Shown here: in pieces, positions 10,172 to 20,898 of the stretch
How positions within the stretch are numbered: the stretch's first letter is position 1
Layout of the letters: every line of letters starts with the position of its first letter
DNA from: Lepidodermella squamata
Taxonomy: Eukaryota > Gastrotricha
Length of the DNA: 64,000 bases
NCBI GenBank assembly: GCA_047495785.1
Contig: JBLDXI010000007.1
Span: 1,488,001-1,552,000 of the forward strand
Reading direction: 5' to 3'
Translations under genes and position numbers: made by a program
Notes under the pieces: generated by a model
What the model saw: the letters and a program-made list of their open reading frames with translations, nothing else
Told to the model about the DNA's origin: nothing
Database searches by the model: none

Positions 10172-11468
10172 ATTCCCTACAAAAAGCTCCGCGCTGGCTG
10201 TAGAGCCGAAGAATGAAGAGTCCTGATACCATTCTGCCACAACTAGCAAACTGCATCAAATCCCGAGATGGCGCTGGCGCGCCATCATTACATCACTCGC
10301 CATTCTGAGCGGCACTTCATGCTCATTTTTTGCGAGGTTACATGTTACATGTTACATTTTGAAACTAAAAGTAACCATGTTTGCTGGTGCCCACTACATA
10401 TATGCAATTACTTGAATTTTTTCCAGAGCATATCAAGCTGATATTTGAAATAACTGCAGCTCATCGGATTGTAACAGGCCGTTACATTCAGTTTTAAAAA
10501 CTTCAGAATCCAATGGCATACCCAGAATCACGTTTTCATTTTCTGTTCTAGCAAATATTTCTAAGCGCTGGTGATTTTTTCGAGACGTAGGTACATGAGA
10601 ACTGTTAAAATTCCTGATTGTGTTGAGATGAATCCAATATCGATGTTGATGTTCCGCAGTTGATGGTATAGGTATAAATCCACCAGTTCAGCTCCTAGAC
10701 CTAGGCGATTGAGTTTACAGCAAATGATTTAAATCTTGCTATTGCATGTCTATTGCTAGCCTTTTAGCCGCATTGACAAAGATCGAAATTTAACAACGAT
10801 CGTCACCAACATCAACAACATCATAGGCGCGGTTCAAATTGAAACTTGAGGTTGTACACCAAACAAATCTCTCGTGGAAGAGAGAAATTTGTTAAGATTC
10901 ATCACAAGTTCTCTGTGGATATAATGTATTTTCAGTGGTAAATATTGTTAATTAATGTTATCGGTTGGTTTGACATAAGCTGGTGCTATAACGAAAAAGG
11001 TGGCATGTGGAAAGTGCAATCTGATCGGCTCTTCAGATTTCGATGCATTATCGTATCACGGGGACTGGGTCATCTCTTCATATTAATTCCAATACGTATG
11101 AGGTAACATCTAACTGAAAATGCAAGGAGACATATTATGCGATTATCCTGAATCCTGATCAAAATGCATTTTTATTGCTCCTTATCTACAACCAGGAGTA
11201 ACCAGCGGTTTAACATCGGAAGCAGCACTATGCCCAAGGCATATGGGATTAGATTAAGAAGTTCAACCTGGTATGTTGCTGTTTGTATTTCTCTCTTTTC
11301 TGCTGTGACTCCGTGTCATAAGAAGCGCCGCTCAGAATGGCGAGTGATGTAATGATGGCGCGCCAGCGCCATCTCGGGATTTGATGCAGTTTGCTAGTTG
11401 TGGCAGAATGGTATCAGGACTCTTCATTCTTCGGCTCTACAGCCAGCGCGGAGCTTTTTGTAGGGAAT
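10172..11468. mobile_element. Non-autonomous DNA transposon with ~145-bp terminal inverted repeats
   Basis: Bases 10172-10318 (from ATTCCCTACAAAAAGCTCCG) are repeated almost perfectly in inverse orientation at 11323-11468 (ending AGCTTTTTGTAGGGAAT). The arms share GATGGCGCTGGCGCGCCATC, itself a near-palindrome. The 1.0-kb interior has no transposase reading frame, so this is a deletion derivative of some autonomous element. I could not assign a superfamily or find a convincing target-site duplication. Confidence 0.8.
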
Positions 11469-13252
11469 TTGATGCAGTTTCATGAAGCTAGTTTTCTTCA
11501 TATCTTGAAGCTGTCCGCGTTACAAGTTCGCTGTCGCGAATTTGAGGATGACAAATCGAGATATAGCTATGAGATTGAACTCAAGCGACAGCTTACATCC
11601 GGTGTCGAAGATTACCCTAAGAAACGAAGACGAAGTCGAAGAATTCAGCGCTCGCTAGATTATTTTTTATTGGCTTCGGGTCGGTTTTGCTACCCAACAA
11701 ACCATATTCCATCGAATATACTAATATATATCGTGCGAAGCGTGCTCAGCTGGCGGTCTTTTCACGATAATCAGTCAGAAAATGGTCCAGGGTTCTCTCA
11801 AAGTCGGGTTATCCAGCTACAGTGATGACCCCCCCCCCCCCCCCCAATGGACGGCCCTTTGCTGAAGCAGCGATGATCCCTGGCACCCCCTCCTGTTTTT
11901 TCGACCCTCCTGTTTTACACCAATAATTTCGCGGCGCTATCTGGCATGCTGTGATAAGAATTTAGAGTAATTCAGAATTCAGACTTCTCCCATCAATAAA
12001 CTCTTTCACTCTTCGTCCATATTTCAATAAATATTCTAAGAAACTTGTTATTTCGATTTTATTCAAGCCAATCATATGTACAAAACTGAGAATGTAGGAA
12101 GTTCTGCTAAGAATGTGTTGTCCGTGGCGCAGGCTGCATCGGTGCACATCATGATGCCGTCGCATGCAACATGCAAAACACTTATCTGCTAGACCTCCAA
12201 AAAAAACTTGATGACTTTTTTTTCTTAACATTGGATTGAAGATACTTACTTGTTACTCGATGCATTCTTGCCTCTTTAACCAGCTCTCAAAGGTTTCTGC
12301 GAGAAACCCGACGGAAAAACAGCAGTTAACTCGATGAACGCAACTTGAACTTCGTGCCGCAACTTGCTAGTTCGAAGCGCGCGCTTAAGCAGTCACAAGT
12401 TTGAAAAAAATACCGCCAAAACAAAATATAATTTTTGCATTCATAAATTATTTTAAAATTTAATTAAAAATCCAGGAATTAATTTTTTTTAATGTGAATC
12501 CTGTCCCCCCACGAAACCGCGGCCAAAGCGGTTCGCGTTTGCACACTGGCAGGGGGGGTTCAGCCTTTTTAAGAAACCACGTAAAAATTGACTTCGCGCG
12601 GTGACTCAAAACAACAAGTTACCTGTAGAATCTTTGAAAATAAATTATACCATTAGAAAGCTGGGGATATTAGCTACATGCTGGTCTAATTTTTTTCGAA
12701 AATATCTTCTGCTAAGGCCTTGTAATAAGTACCCAAAGTAGGTACACTTTTGCCAATTTTCTTCTATTCTGCGTAGACCTTATTATATAGGGGGCTAACG
12801 GTGTGCCTTTTTTCCTCTTCCCTGGCCATTTCCCCTTTTCGCCGCTGTCCTTTTCCCAACCCTCTCCATTCTTCGGGAGGGCACGACCGTGCCCCCACAA
12901 TTTTATCTTGCGACGCAATTTCGGCGTCACTATGAACTATGAATCCACATTATCGTCCAAAAGTAAAATCCAGCACTTACGGGCTCTGGTGAATTTATCG
13001 TGAATTTTCCGCTGAACGCCAATGGAGATCCGGCAAGCTTATAGGTTTCTCTCGGAGGTTCAATGCTTGCTAATTGAATCGGGATAGCAAGGCGTAATCA
13101 GTAATTAAGCAGTCCTCAATATAACCAGATTTATTTTAGCTTTGATTTTGAAACATAACGGAAATTCCGAGCTCAATTCCGGCCACGGTTCCAAATTCTT
13201 CTACGCTATCAGCCTCCTTTCTCCTCTTTAAGAACAATCATGTTCAATCATT
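11469..13252. other. Non-coding stretch with a 17-bp poly-C tract
   Basis: A run of 17 C residues lies at 11829-11845. A charged open frame (about 11520-11680, including KKRRRSRRIQRS) shows no family match and could be a gene fragment. A G/C-rich patch at 12500-12560 is otherwise unexplained. Confidence 0.35.
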
Positions 13253-15637
13253 TCAAGAAGATAAATCGCGTGGGGAACCGCCATTGCCGCTACCGTTTGG
13301 GGGACCGTTTGGGGGACGGCCATTGCTGTTACCGTTTGGGGGACCGCCATTGATGTTACCGTTTGGGGGACGGCCATTGCTGTTACCGTTTGGGGGACCG
13401 CCATTGATGTTACCGTTTGGGGGACGGCCATTGCTGTTACCGTTTGGGGAACCGCCATTGCCGCTACCGTTTGGGGGACCGGTTGGGGGACGGCCATTGC
13501 TGTTACCGTTTGGGGGACCGCCATTGCTGTTACCGTTTGGGGGACGGCCATTGCTGTTACCGTTTGGGGGACCGCCATTGATGTTACCGTTTGGGGGACG
13601 GCCATTGCTGTTACCGTTTGGGGAACCGCCATTGCCGCTACCGTTTGGGGGACCGGTTGGGGGACGGCCATTGCTGTTACCGTTTGGGGAACCGCCATTG
13701 CCGCTACCGTTTGGGGGACCGGTTGGGGGACGGCCATTGCTGTTACCGTTTGGGGGACCGCCATTGATGTTACCGTTTGGGGGACGGCCATTGCTGTTAC
13801 CGTTTGGGGAACCGCCATTGCCGCTACCGTTTGGGGGACCGGTTGGGGGACGGCCATTGCTGTTACCGTTTGGGGGACCGCCATTGCTGTTACCGTTTGG
13901 GGGACGGCCATTGCTGTTACCGTTTGGGGGACCGCCATTGCTGTTACCGTTTGGGGGACCGCCATTGATGTTACCGTTTGGGGGACCGTTTGGGGGACGG
14001 CCATTGCTGTTACCGTTTGGGGGACCGCCATTGATGTTACCGTTTGGGGGACGGCCATTGCTGTTACCGTTTGGGGGACCGCCATTGATGTTACCGTTTG
14101 GGGGACGGCCATTGCTGTTACCGTTTGGGGGACCGCCATTGATGTTACCGTTTGGGGGACGGCCATTGCTGTTACCGTTTGGGGGACCGCCATTGATGTT
14201 ACCGTTTGGGGGACGGCCATTGCTGTTACCGTTTGGGGGACCGCCATTGATGTTACCGTTTGGGGGACGGCCATTGCTGTTACCGTTTGGGGGACCGCCA
14301 TTGATGTTACCGTTTGGGGGACGGCCATTGCTGTTACCGTTTGGGGAACCGCCATTGCCGCTACCGTTTGGGGAACCGCCATTGCCGCTACCGTTTGGGG
14401 GACCGGTTGGGGGACGGCCATTGCTGTTACCGTTTGGGGAACCGCCATTGCCGCTACCGTTTGGGGGACCGGTTGGGGGACGGCCATTGCTGTTACCGTT
14501 TGGGGGACCGCCATTGATGTTACCGTTTGGGGGACGGCCATTGCTGTTACCGTTTGGGGAACCGCCATTGCCGCTACCGTTTGGGGGACCGGTTGGGGGA
14601 CGGCCATTGCTGTTACCGTTTGGGGGACCGCCATTGCTGTTACCGTTTGGGGGACGGCCATTGCTGTTACCGTTTGGGGGACCGCCATTGCTGTTACCGT
14701 TTGGGGGACCGCCATTGATGTTACCGTTTGGGGGACCGTTTGGGGGACGGCCATTGCTGTTACCGTTTGGGGGACCGCCATTGATGTTACCGTTTGGGGG
14801 ACGGCCATTGCTGTTACCGTTTGGGGGACCGCCATTGATGTTACCGTTTGGGGGACGGCCATTGCTGTTACCGTTTGGGGGACCGCCATTGATGTTACCG
14901 TTTGGGGGACGGCCATTGCTGTTACCGTTTGGGGGACCGCCATTGATGTTACCGTTTGGGGGACGGCCATTGCTGTTACCGTTTGGGGGACCGCCATTGA
15001 TGTTACCGTTTGGGGGACGGCCATTGCTGTTACCGTTTGGGGGACCGCCATTGATGTTACCGTTTGGGGGACCGTTTGGGGGACGGCCATTGCTGTTACC
15101 GTTTGGGGGACCGCCATTGCTGTTACCGTTTGGGGGACCGCCATTGCTGTTACCGTTTGGGGGACCGCCATTGCTGTTACCGTTTGGGGGACGGCCATTG
15201 CTGTTACCGTTTGGGGGACCGCCATTGATGTTACCGTTTGGGGGACCGTTTGGGGGACGGCCATTGCTGTTACCGTTTGGGGGACCGCCATTGATGTTAC
15301 CCTTTGGGGGACCGTTTGGGGGACGGCCATTGCTGTTACCGTTTGGGGGACCGCCATTGCTGTTACCGTTTGGGGGACCGCCATTGATGTTACCGTTTGG
15401 GGGACCGTTTGGGGGACGGCCATTCATGCTACCGTTTGGGGGACCGTTTGGCAGACCGCCATTGCCGCTACCGACTGGGATACCCCCTGGGAAAGGACCT
15501 AAGCCACTGCGGCTTCCGCCTGCGGAAAGTTGATCCCCACTGTCGCTACTGCTCGGAATACCGCTGGATGCATACAGAGGGAGACTTGCAGACAGAGCAA
15601 CAGCCAAAATCGTGAAGTCAAAACGCACGAAATTCAT
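13253..15637 (-). CDS. Secreted Gly/Asn/Pro-rich tandem-repeat protein (794 aa)
   Basis: The protein begins with a clear signal peptide (MNFVRFDFTILAVALSASL...) and a short Ser/Gly linker. More than 700 residues of 9-residue repeats follow, alternating NGNINGGPP and NGNSNGRPP with NGPP, TGPPNGSG and GSPNG variants. The underlying DNA unit is 27 bp, so every frame on both strands stays open across the array; the frame chosen here is the only one with a signal peptide. The ATG lies one base after a splice-acceptor-like AAGTTTTGCAG, suggesting trans-splicing. The composition resembles secreted structural, silk-like, mucus or adhesive proteins, but I recognise no named family. No Cys or membrane segment is seen in the mature part. 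Repeat number is expected to vary between individuals. Confidence 0.75.
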   Translation of the reverse strand: MNFVRFDFTILAVALSASLPLYASSGIPSSSDSGDQLSAGGSRSGLGPFPGGIPVGSGNGGLPNGPPNGSMNGRPPNGPPNGNINGGPPNGNSNGGPPNGNSNGRPPNGPPKGNINGGPPNGNSNGRPPNGPPNGNINGGPPNGNSNGRPPNGNSNGGPPNGNSNGGPPNGNSNGGPPNGNSNGRPPNGPPNGNINGGPPNGNSNGRPPNGNINGGPPNGNSNGRPPNGNINGGPPNGNSNGRPPNGNINGGPPNGNSNGRPPNGNINGGPPNGNSNGRPPNGNINGGPPNGNSNGRPPNGPPNGNINGGPPNGNSNGGPPNGNSNGRPPNGNSNGGPPNGNSNGRPPTGPPNGSGNGGSPNGNSNGRPPNGNINGGPPNGNSNGRPPTGPPNGSGNGGSPNGNSNGRPPTGPPNGSGNGGSPNGSGNGGSPNGNSNGRPPNGNINGGPPNGNSNGRPPNGNINGGPPNGNSNGRPPNGNINGGPPNGNSNGRPPNGNINGGPPNGNSNGRPPNGNINGGPPNGNSNGRPPNGNINGGPPNGNSNGRPPNGPPNGNINGGPPNGNSNGGPPNGNSNGRPPNGNSNGGPPNGNSNGRPPTGPPNGSGNGGSPNGNSNGRPPNGNINGGPPNGNSNGRPPTGPPNGSGNGGSPNGNSNGRPPTGPPNGSGNGGSPNGNSNGRPPNGNINGGPPNGNSNGRPPNGNSNGGPPNGNSNGRPPTGPPNGSGNGGSPNGNSNGRPPNGNINGGPPNGNSNGRPPNGNINGGPPNGNSNGRPPNGPPNGSGNGGSPRDLSS
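13270..15470. repeat. 27-bp minisatellite with higher-order units
   Basis: About 80 copies of a 27-bp unit built on CCGTTTGGGGGACCGCCATT(G). Units alternate as GGCCATTGCTGTTA and CCGCCATTGATGTTA forms to give a 54-bp period, with 12-15-bp insertions. A block of several hundred bases at about 13740-14300 recurs nearly unchanged at about 14480-15050, showing a recent large internal duplication. All repeat lengths are multiples of three. Confidence 0.95.
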
Positions 15638-15727
15638 TCTGCAAAACTTTCGATAATTAATACCAAGGGCGAGTTGGGTAATAACCGAAAAAAATTCACA
15701 TAATGACTTGAGCCTATACCTATTACT

Positions 15728-15935
15728 TAATGCGGATCGTTGAGATGTTCAGCGCCTGAACACACACTGAAACAAGGCATCCGATGAATAATAAGCGCAG
15801 TGATCATACATGCACATAACATTATCGACGGTTTTCTTGCCCACTGCGCTTATTATTCATCGGATGCCTTGTGTGTGTTCAGGCTTTGAACATAAACTTG
15901 ACAACCTGCGACACGCATCTCGACGATCCGCATTA
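15728..15935. repeat. 208-bp foldback element
   Basis: The arms 15728-15802 and 15842-15935 are inverted copies: TAATGCGGATCGTTGAGATG against CATCTCGACGATCCGCATTA, and CATCCGATGAATAATAAGCG against its complement. A 39-base loop separates them. It could form a long hairpin. It is probably a MITE-like insertion just upstream of the repeat-protein gene. Confidence 0.85.
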
Positions 15936-16071
15936 AATAAAATACTATATTATTATTATGTTCAATTATAATAAAGTTATATAGAGCTATATACGCAAGC
16001 TTTGAAATGAAGTAGCGACTAAGTCGCATTTTTCACTTTGTTTTCATTAAAGAAACCCGGCGAAACCATAT

Positions 16072-16430
16072 GGCTAAGGATCAAAAAGAAAATGGCTCTC
16101 GGTTCATTATTGACTTCACGCATGATGGGTGGTGTGTCTGCAATTGTTGAAAAAACTGCTACTAGGTACTACCTACTCCCATTGAGCGTGTCAAGTTTTT
16201 CATCATTCTAAGAGCTGGTCGCCTCGATAAGCCTAACTCTGGTATATTCAATTGCCTTAGCCGGGTGATCAAGGAAGACGGCGTTGGCCAGCTATGGCGC
16301 GGCAACTTGACGAACGTGATTCATTATTTCCCGAACCAAGCTCTCAATTTTGCCTTCAAGGACTATTTCAAGAAGAGTTTGGTTTCAACAAGGATGGATA
16401 TAGAAAATGGATTGTTGGCAACCTGAAATT
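16072..16430 (+). pseudogene. Processed ADP/ATP carrier (ANT) pseudogene fragment
   Basis: Fragments of the mitochondrial adenine-nucleotide translocase are recognisable in shifting frames: GGVSAIVEKTA, then [46 protein letters not shown] and a last piece [14 protein letters not shown] is the first mitochondrial carrier signature. A short insertion interrupts it before PIERVK, there is a frameshift near 16380, and stops follow. No introns separate the pieces and only the N-terminal third is present. This is a dead, probably retroposed copy. The functional gene is not in the window. Confidence 0.85.
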
Positions 16431-17919
16431 GGGATAGTGAAACTGGGTAACTCAGTGCAGTTCCACAAGTTAACTCGTCGCATGGAAATTTCGCTGCAGA
16501 AATAAACATATTATTATTCAACTTTGAACAAATTAAAAATTTCAGAAAAACATCGTCAGCCCTAATCAATTTAGCCCTTTCACGGCGGGAAGGACGATTC
16601 CTGAATTTCGACTTTGATAGGGCACAGTAAATTCGATTTGATGAGTTAGTGATCGCCCTTTGAGGAATATGACTTCTCGATGTTGGTTAAATGACTTTGA
16701 AACAATCAGACCGCCATCTAACACCGTTTTGATGCATTTTAAAATTGATAACTGAGGTGTGAAATTTCGATTTCTTCAACAACAACAACAACATGATTAT
16801 TTTATTTTCTCATTATTTCGATATTATTTCGATGCCAGCCCGAGAGCGCAAAGCATTTACACAATTTTTAATTAACAATAAACATGAATGAGATATGGTT
16901 ATATTTCGTTCCGTATATTTAGTTAGAGATTTCTTCAATTTAAATCAATGTAACCGCGTTTTATCAGTTGGTTCGAATAACAGTACTACATATTGTCTGG
17001 CATTATTGACTTGTGTCACAATTCCATTTTTTCGAATTGATTTGTTTGCTTCATTCCATTTCGAACTTCGGGTACACCTTTCACCTGGAAAATTCCGCCG
17101 AATGTAATAAATTCGCAACAAAATTCCTCTGAATAAAAATTCTTCGGCCATTCAAACGTTCGATCAGATTATTTATAGTAGTTTTTCATCCATAACCAAA
17201 GCATTGATTGATCGGTGTGATAAATTGCCTCGATTTTCTTATAAAGTTTATAAGAAACAGATGATGCACCTAATTTTTCCCCAAAGGTCAATAAAAAACT
17301 ATAGCTCACAATGCTATGCAAATGAGCGTCAAAAATTACCCGTTAATTGTCCAACATTATTCTCAAATGTTTTCGATCGCAAAAAATCAGGTAAAAATCT
17401 TAAAATCACCAAAATTTGCCGATAATACGGCGATAATTACAAACACATTCGTACAAAAATTCATCGATCTCTGCATCAAGACTGATTTTTAAACCTCGAA
17501 AAACAAGATTTTGTCCGTGATTACCCCACCCTGCGGCATGTCGATTTGTTTAAAAAAAAACCACCCCAAGTTGGCGAGAGATTCAACCAGGCATTATCCT
17601 ATCAAGCGGATTAATTTTTTTCTCCGCGCACAATGCGATGACCAAAATCACTTGCGTCAGAGAGGCGCAATTACAACTTTTATTATTATTAATGCGCTTT
17701 CAAAGTATAAGATCAATACTTATGGGAATAGTTCTAGTATTCTTCCGCCGCATTTTTTCTATTGATTTCACGCGTTGTTTTCCTTTATACATATACAACG
17801 TGTTATAACATAGGCATCGATCGATAAAAACGGCAGAAGGCTACGCGCTAGATATATATTTGATAATAACATTCGCGCACATTTCAGGCATGTAATAAAA
17901 CACAACGCATTGAAAAAGC
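16431..17919. other. Intergenic stretch containing dispersed repeat copies
   Basis: No gene is seen. Bases 16685-16730 (AAACAATCAGACCGCCAT...) resemble 51385-51425. Bases 17270-17580 resemble 56090-56640 and are listed separately. A splice-acceptor-like ATTTCAG at 17883-17889 lies 30 bases before the next ATG. Confidence 0.4.
17270..17580 (+). repeat. Dispersed repeat family A copy
   Basis: This block shares ordered words with 56090-56640: TATGCAAATGAGCGT, AATTGTCCAAC, ATGTTTTCGATCGC, AAAATCAGGTAAA and CCTCGAAAAACA. It is non-coding and the family's class is unknown. Confidence 0.55.
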
Positions 17920-19224
17920 ATGCAACGAGGCCGCCTTATCTGCCCGGCAAATTGCCCGCTTAACACCGACAACTTCCACGACGACTACCTGGCGCTAGCG
18001 AACGCGACATGGTGCAAAGTTAGGCTAAAACTTCCCCCTGATACAACAACGAGTTCCACCCTTCAATCGCACTGGTACCTGTTCAGTAGGTTAACGTCAC
18101 AATTCGACCCGGACCAGGCGCAATTTATCATGTTCTACCCGCGGTGTTTAACCGGCTACTGCTCGAATTCGCAGCGGCAAGATCGTGATATCGGCCTGCG
18201 AGAGATCAGCCGATCGCAATCGAAAGAACTCCACGAAAAATTTCTCGCCGAACTAACGAAATTTCGGTTGAAAGATGTTGCGAAAGTTTTTCATAAAAAA
18301 GTGTTCGACCACCGGCTAGCTATGCAATTGTGGTGTTCGGTTTCCTCCGGTGATCATCGCAATTTTTCGGTTTTAATTCGCAAAAATTCAGCAATCATCC
18401 CGCGCTGCTACCTACAGGCCCTGTTGTACGAGGCTGTCTATAACGGCTATCCTGAATGCGTTAAAATTTGCTTGAAAAAAGGCGCGTTAACCGTGGTTTT
18501 GAACGAACCCCCGCCTGGAAGACGGCCCCACCCTAGGCCGATCGTCGCCACCGCGTCATCAATCAGCCAAGCTCTAATGACAAATCACCCAATCGACGAT
18601 TACGTTGTTATGATGAAGCTATTCCTGAATAGACGGCAGGAAGAAATGAAAGCTGGTTTAGTTTCAGATCGGGATTCGATTGAAGATTCAGTCTCAATCG
18701 CTAGTATCTCATCGCTGGCCTATCAATCGCCCGATTTATACCGGAGGTTGCTGGAAATGTTTTCCAGCCAAGCATTGGCGAGTTTGTCGAAGCGTTACCA
18801 GTTAGAAGCTGCGTTATTCACCCTGCTGAAAAAATTGCTATCGTCCGGGAAATTCGACGAGTTCGAGCTGGTTCTAAGGAATGGCCTGCTACTCCTAATC
18901 CAGGCCGGTTTTCGACTACCAGCCCGAATTAGGGCGACAAGTCAGCATCATTTAGTGCTAATCCGAACACCGATCGACGACAGGCCGCGGTTGGTTGTGT
19001 TTTTAAGGCGGATCCTAGAAGAGTACGGGCTAGTTGGCGTAGAATTCGATTCGAAAGTTCCGTTATCGCTGCAAAGGCTGTCGCGGCGTGTTTTGCTCAA
19101 TCAGCTGCCGAAGGGCCTCAACGAGCGGAATCGAGCCATCGAGTTGCTGGGCTTGCCGAAAACTGTTAGTGATTACGTGAAATTTGACGATTTATCGAAG
19201 ATGCAAAGCACTGTTAGTAACTGA
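17920..19224 (+). CDS. Ankyrin-like SOCS-box protein
   Basis: This is a single-exon reading frame of 434 residues. A motif at about 167-190 (LLYEAVYNGYPECVKICLKK) fits an ankyrin repeat, and the flanking helices look like degenerate repeats. The C-terminus at about 380-423 matches a SOCS box: LQRLSRRVLLNQL, then IELLGLPKTVSDYV, with the expected BC-box and Cul5-box spacing. By family knowledge such proteins act in the cytosol as substrate receptors of elongin B/C-cullin 5 ubiquitin ligases. The substrate here is unknown. The ATG follows a splice-acceptor-like CAG by 30 bases. The next gene starts about 200 bases downstream after its own acceptor, so the two may share an operon. Ankyrin assignment is less certain than the SOCS box. 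Confidence 0.75.
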   Translation: MQRGRLICPANCPLNTDNFHDDYLALANATWCKVRLKLPPDTTTSSTLQSHWYLFSRLTSQFDPDQAQFIMFYPRCLTGYCSNSQRQDRDIGLREISRSQSKELHEKFLAELTKFRLKDVAKVFHKKVFDHRLAMQLWCSVSSGDHRNFSVLIRKNSAIIPRCYLQALLYEAVYNGYPECVKICLKKGALTVVLNEPPPGRRPHPRPIVATASSISQALMTNHPIDDYVVMMKLFLNRRQEEMKAGLVSDRDSIEDSVSIASISSLAYQSPDLYRRLLEMFSSQALASLSKRYQLEAALFTLLKKLLSSGKFDEFELVLRNGLLLLIQAGFRLPARIRATSQHHLVLIRTPIDDRPRLVVFLRRILEEYGLVGVEFDSKVPLSLQRLSRRVLLNQLPKGLNERNRAIELLGLPKTVSDYVKFDDLSKMQSTVSN

Positions 19225-19437
19225 CGAGTTTTCGCGTGTGTACTTCCAGAATCAAATTACACTGTTAAATTTTTTTTTAATTTTAAACTACGCTATATCT
19301 ATGAATGCATGAATAAACAGCTGAGTACACAATCGTAAATTGTTTTCACTATACACACAGCATTTTGTGAAAGTGTGATGAAAAGGATTACGGGTGAAGC
19401 AGTTTTAAATATTTTTTTCCAGGCGAGATTTCGAGAG

Positions 19438-19757
19438 ATGTTCATAGCCAGATTTTTGTCTGCTTGTGTTCAATTTTTGCTGTTGCTGTCGGGATTTTTG
19501 TTCGTTTCCATTTCGTTCGTTCTGTTTTACAAGTCGGTGACGTCACTTTTCACCTTGCTCACGGAGAAATGTGGTGATGGATTGGCGATAAATTATGGAC
19601 AAATCTCCCAAATTGTTAGTTGAAAAATTCGATTTATTGTATTTAATCTCGTGATTTTTGTTAACAGGTGCTTAGTTTTAGCCATCAAGCTAAAAACTTG
19701 GTATCTAATGTCCTGAACCTCAATGAAGTTGGCGTTGCCTCCTTCAACGATTTGTAA
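19438..19757 (+). CDS. Small membrane protein, two exons
   Basis: The ATG at 19438 lies 16 bases after a strong acceptor (TTTTTTTCCAG). An earlier in-frame ATG at 19378 would be removed if the transcript is trans-spliced there. Exon 1 ends at 19614. A 53-nt intron (19615-19667, GTTAGT...TTAACAG) is followed by exon 2 to the stop at 19755-19757, keeping frame. The product is about 88 residues, with one hydrophobic segment near the N-terminus (ACVQFLLLLSGFLFVSISFV) acting as signal anchor. I recognise no family. It lies 213 bases downstream of the SOCS-box gene on the same strand, with operon-like spacing. Confidence 0.55.
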
Positions 19758-20360
19758 GGTGGGGGGACATTGGCTACCTGAGCATTCAAGCAGTACGAAT
19801 CAAAGAGAGAATTTCAAATTGAACCTTCAAGATTATTTCGATTCAGGAACTGGTGACAATCGCAACGGATCTTCTAAACGACTTCGAATAAAAATGAGAT
19901 TTTTTAAATTGAATAAATATGGCTATTTCGAATATTTCTCGTGGACTGAGTCGTCTTATTATAAAAATTTTTAAATTATATCTGGGTTTATTTTTTCTAC
20001 TTGATCAAAGGCGCGAAGTCAGGTGTGCATTGGACCCGAAATCGGAGAGTTCAGCTAATTCTCTCTGTAAAGCTGAGACTACAGGGGTTGAACATCATTT
20101 TCCGAAGTTCTATGAACTCAGGAATCTTGGTTTAGGCCAATCGCAAACTCGTCAATCATTATTAGAATAAATTTACCTTATTGAATACTTCAGCTTTCGC
20201 GAAACTAAAATTCCATGGTGAATAAAAGCTGATTTTGAAGATACAGATGAAACGTTGTAGCTTCATAGCTTCGTTGTACATAGCTTCGATCATCAATAAA
20301 TCCCAACTCCGAATAATTTGAGTCTTAGATAGAGCCCTCGCATGACCGCAGCTTAGCACC
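19758..20360. other. Intergenic stretch
   Basis: I see no supported gene or repeat. The AT-rich sequence leads into tRNA cluster A. Confidence 0.35.
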
Positions 20361-20432
20361 GGCCCGTTGGTCTAGGGGTATGATTCTCGCTTCGGGTGCG
20401 AGAGGTCTCGGGTTCAATTCCCGAACGGGCCC
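20361..20432 (+). tRNA. tRNA-Pro (CGG)
   Basis: Cloverleaf with acceptor GGCCCGT/ACGGGCC, anticodon loop TTCGGGT and T-loop GGTTCAATTCC. First gene of tRNA cluster A. Confidence 0.93.
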
Positions 20433-20527
20433 GCAATTTGTTTTAGCTATATCATTTTCGACTACTTTGCGCTGAAGCGCGGAATCACAGCTGAAATTGA
20501 GGTCCAGAAGGTCTTGCTGGCAGCACC

Positions 20528-20599
20528 TCCCTGATGGTCTAGTGGTTAGGATTCCGCGCTTTCACCGCGGCGGCCCGGGTTCGATTCCCGGTCAGGGAA
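20528..20599 (+). tRNA. tRNA-Glu (TTC)
   Basis: Acceptor TCCCTGA/TCAGGGA, anticodon loop CTTTCAC and T-arm CCCGGGTTCGATTCCCGG. It is nearly identical to typical animal tRNA-Glu. Confidence 0.95.
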
Positions 20600-20751
20600 C
20601 TTTTTTAACCTTTTAAATTTTGATCATGTGTGATGATGGCGTTATAAAAAGGGAGACGGAAGGCATTATGCTCAAATATTTGAGTGTCAAAATCCTCTCA
20701 TAATTTGCTTTACTTATCTTATCTTATCTTACGGGCTAGCCGAAAAAGTTA

Positions 20752-20824
20752 TGGAGGATACGGGCGTCGATCCCGTTACCTCTCGCATGCTAAGCGAGCG
20801 CTCTACCATTTGAGCTAATCCCCC
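20752..20824 (-). tRNA. tRNA-Ala (AGC)
   Basis: Acceptor GGGGGAT/ATCCTCC contains the G3:U70 alanine identity pair. The anticodon loop is TTAGCAT. An inverted duplicate lies at 49289-49361. Confidence 0.95.
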
Positions 20825-20898
20825 TTCGAGATCTTCGTCATCTTAGCAGCATGAAGAAGTTACTTCCCATTAGCAAGTTACTTTGGGTAAAAAGCTTG

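Noticed and set aside
13284-15533. Plus-strand frame of 749 aa (LLLPFGGPPLM repeats) and minus-strand frame of 731 aa (MAVPQTVTA repeats)
   Set aside because: Open only because the 27-bp repeat keeps all frames free of stops. Neither has a signal peptide or start context; the 794-aa frame does.
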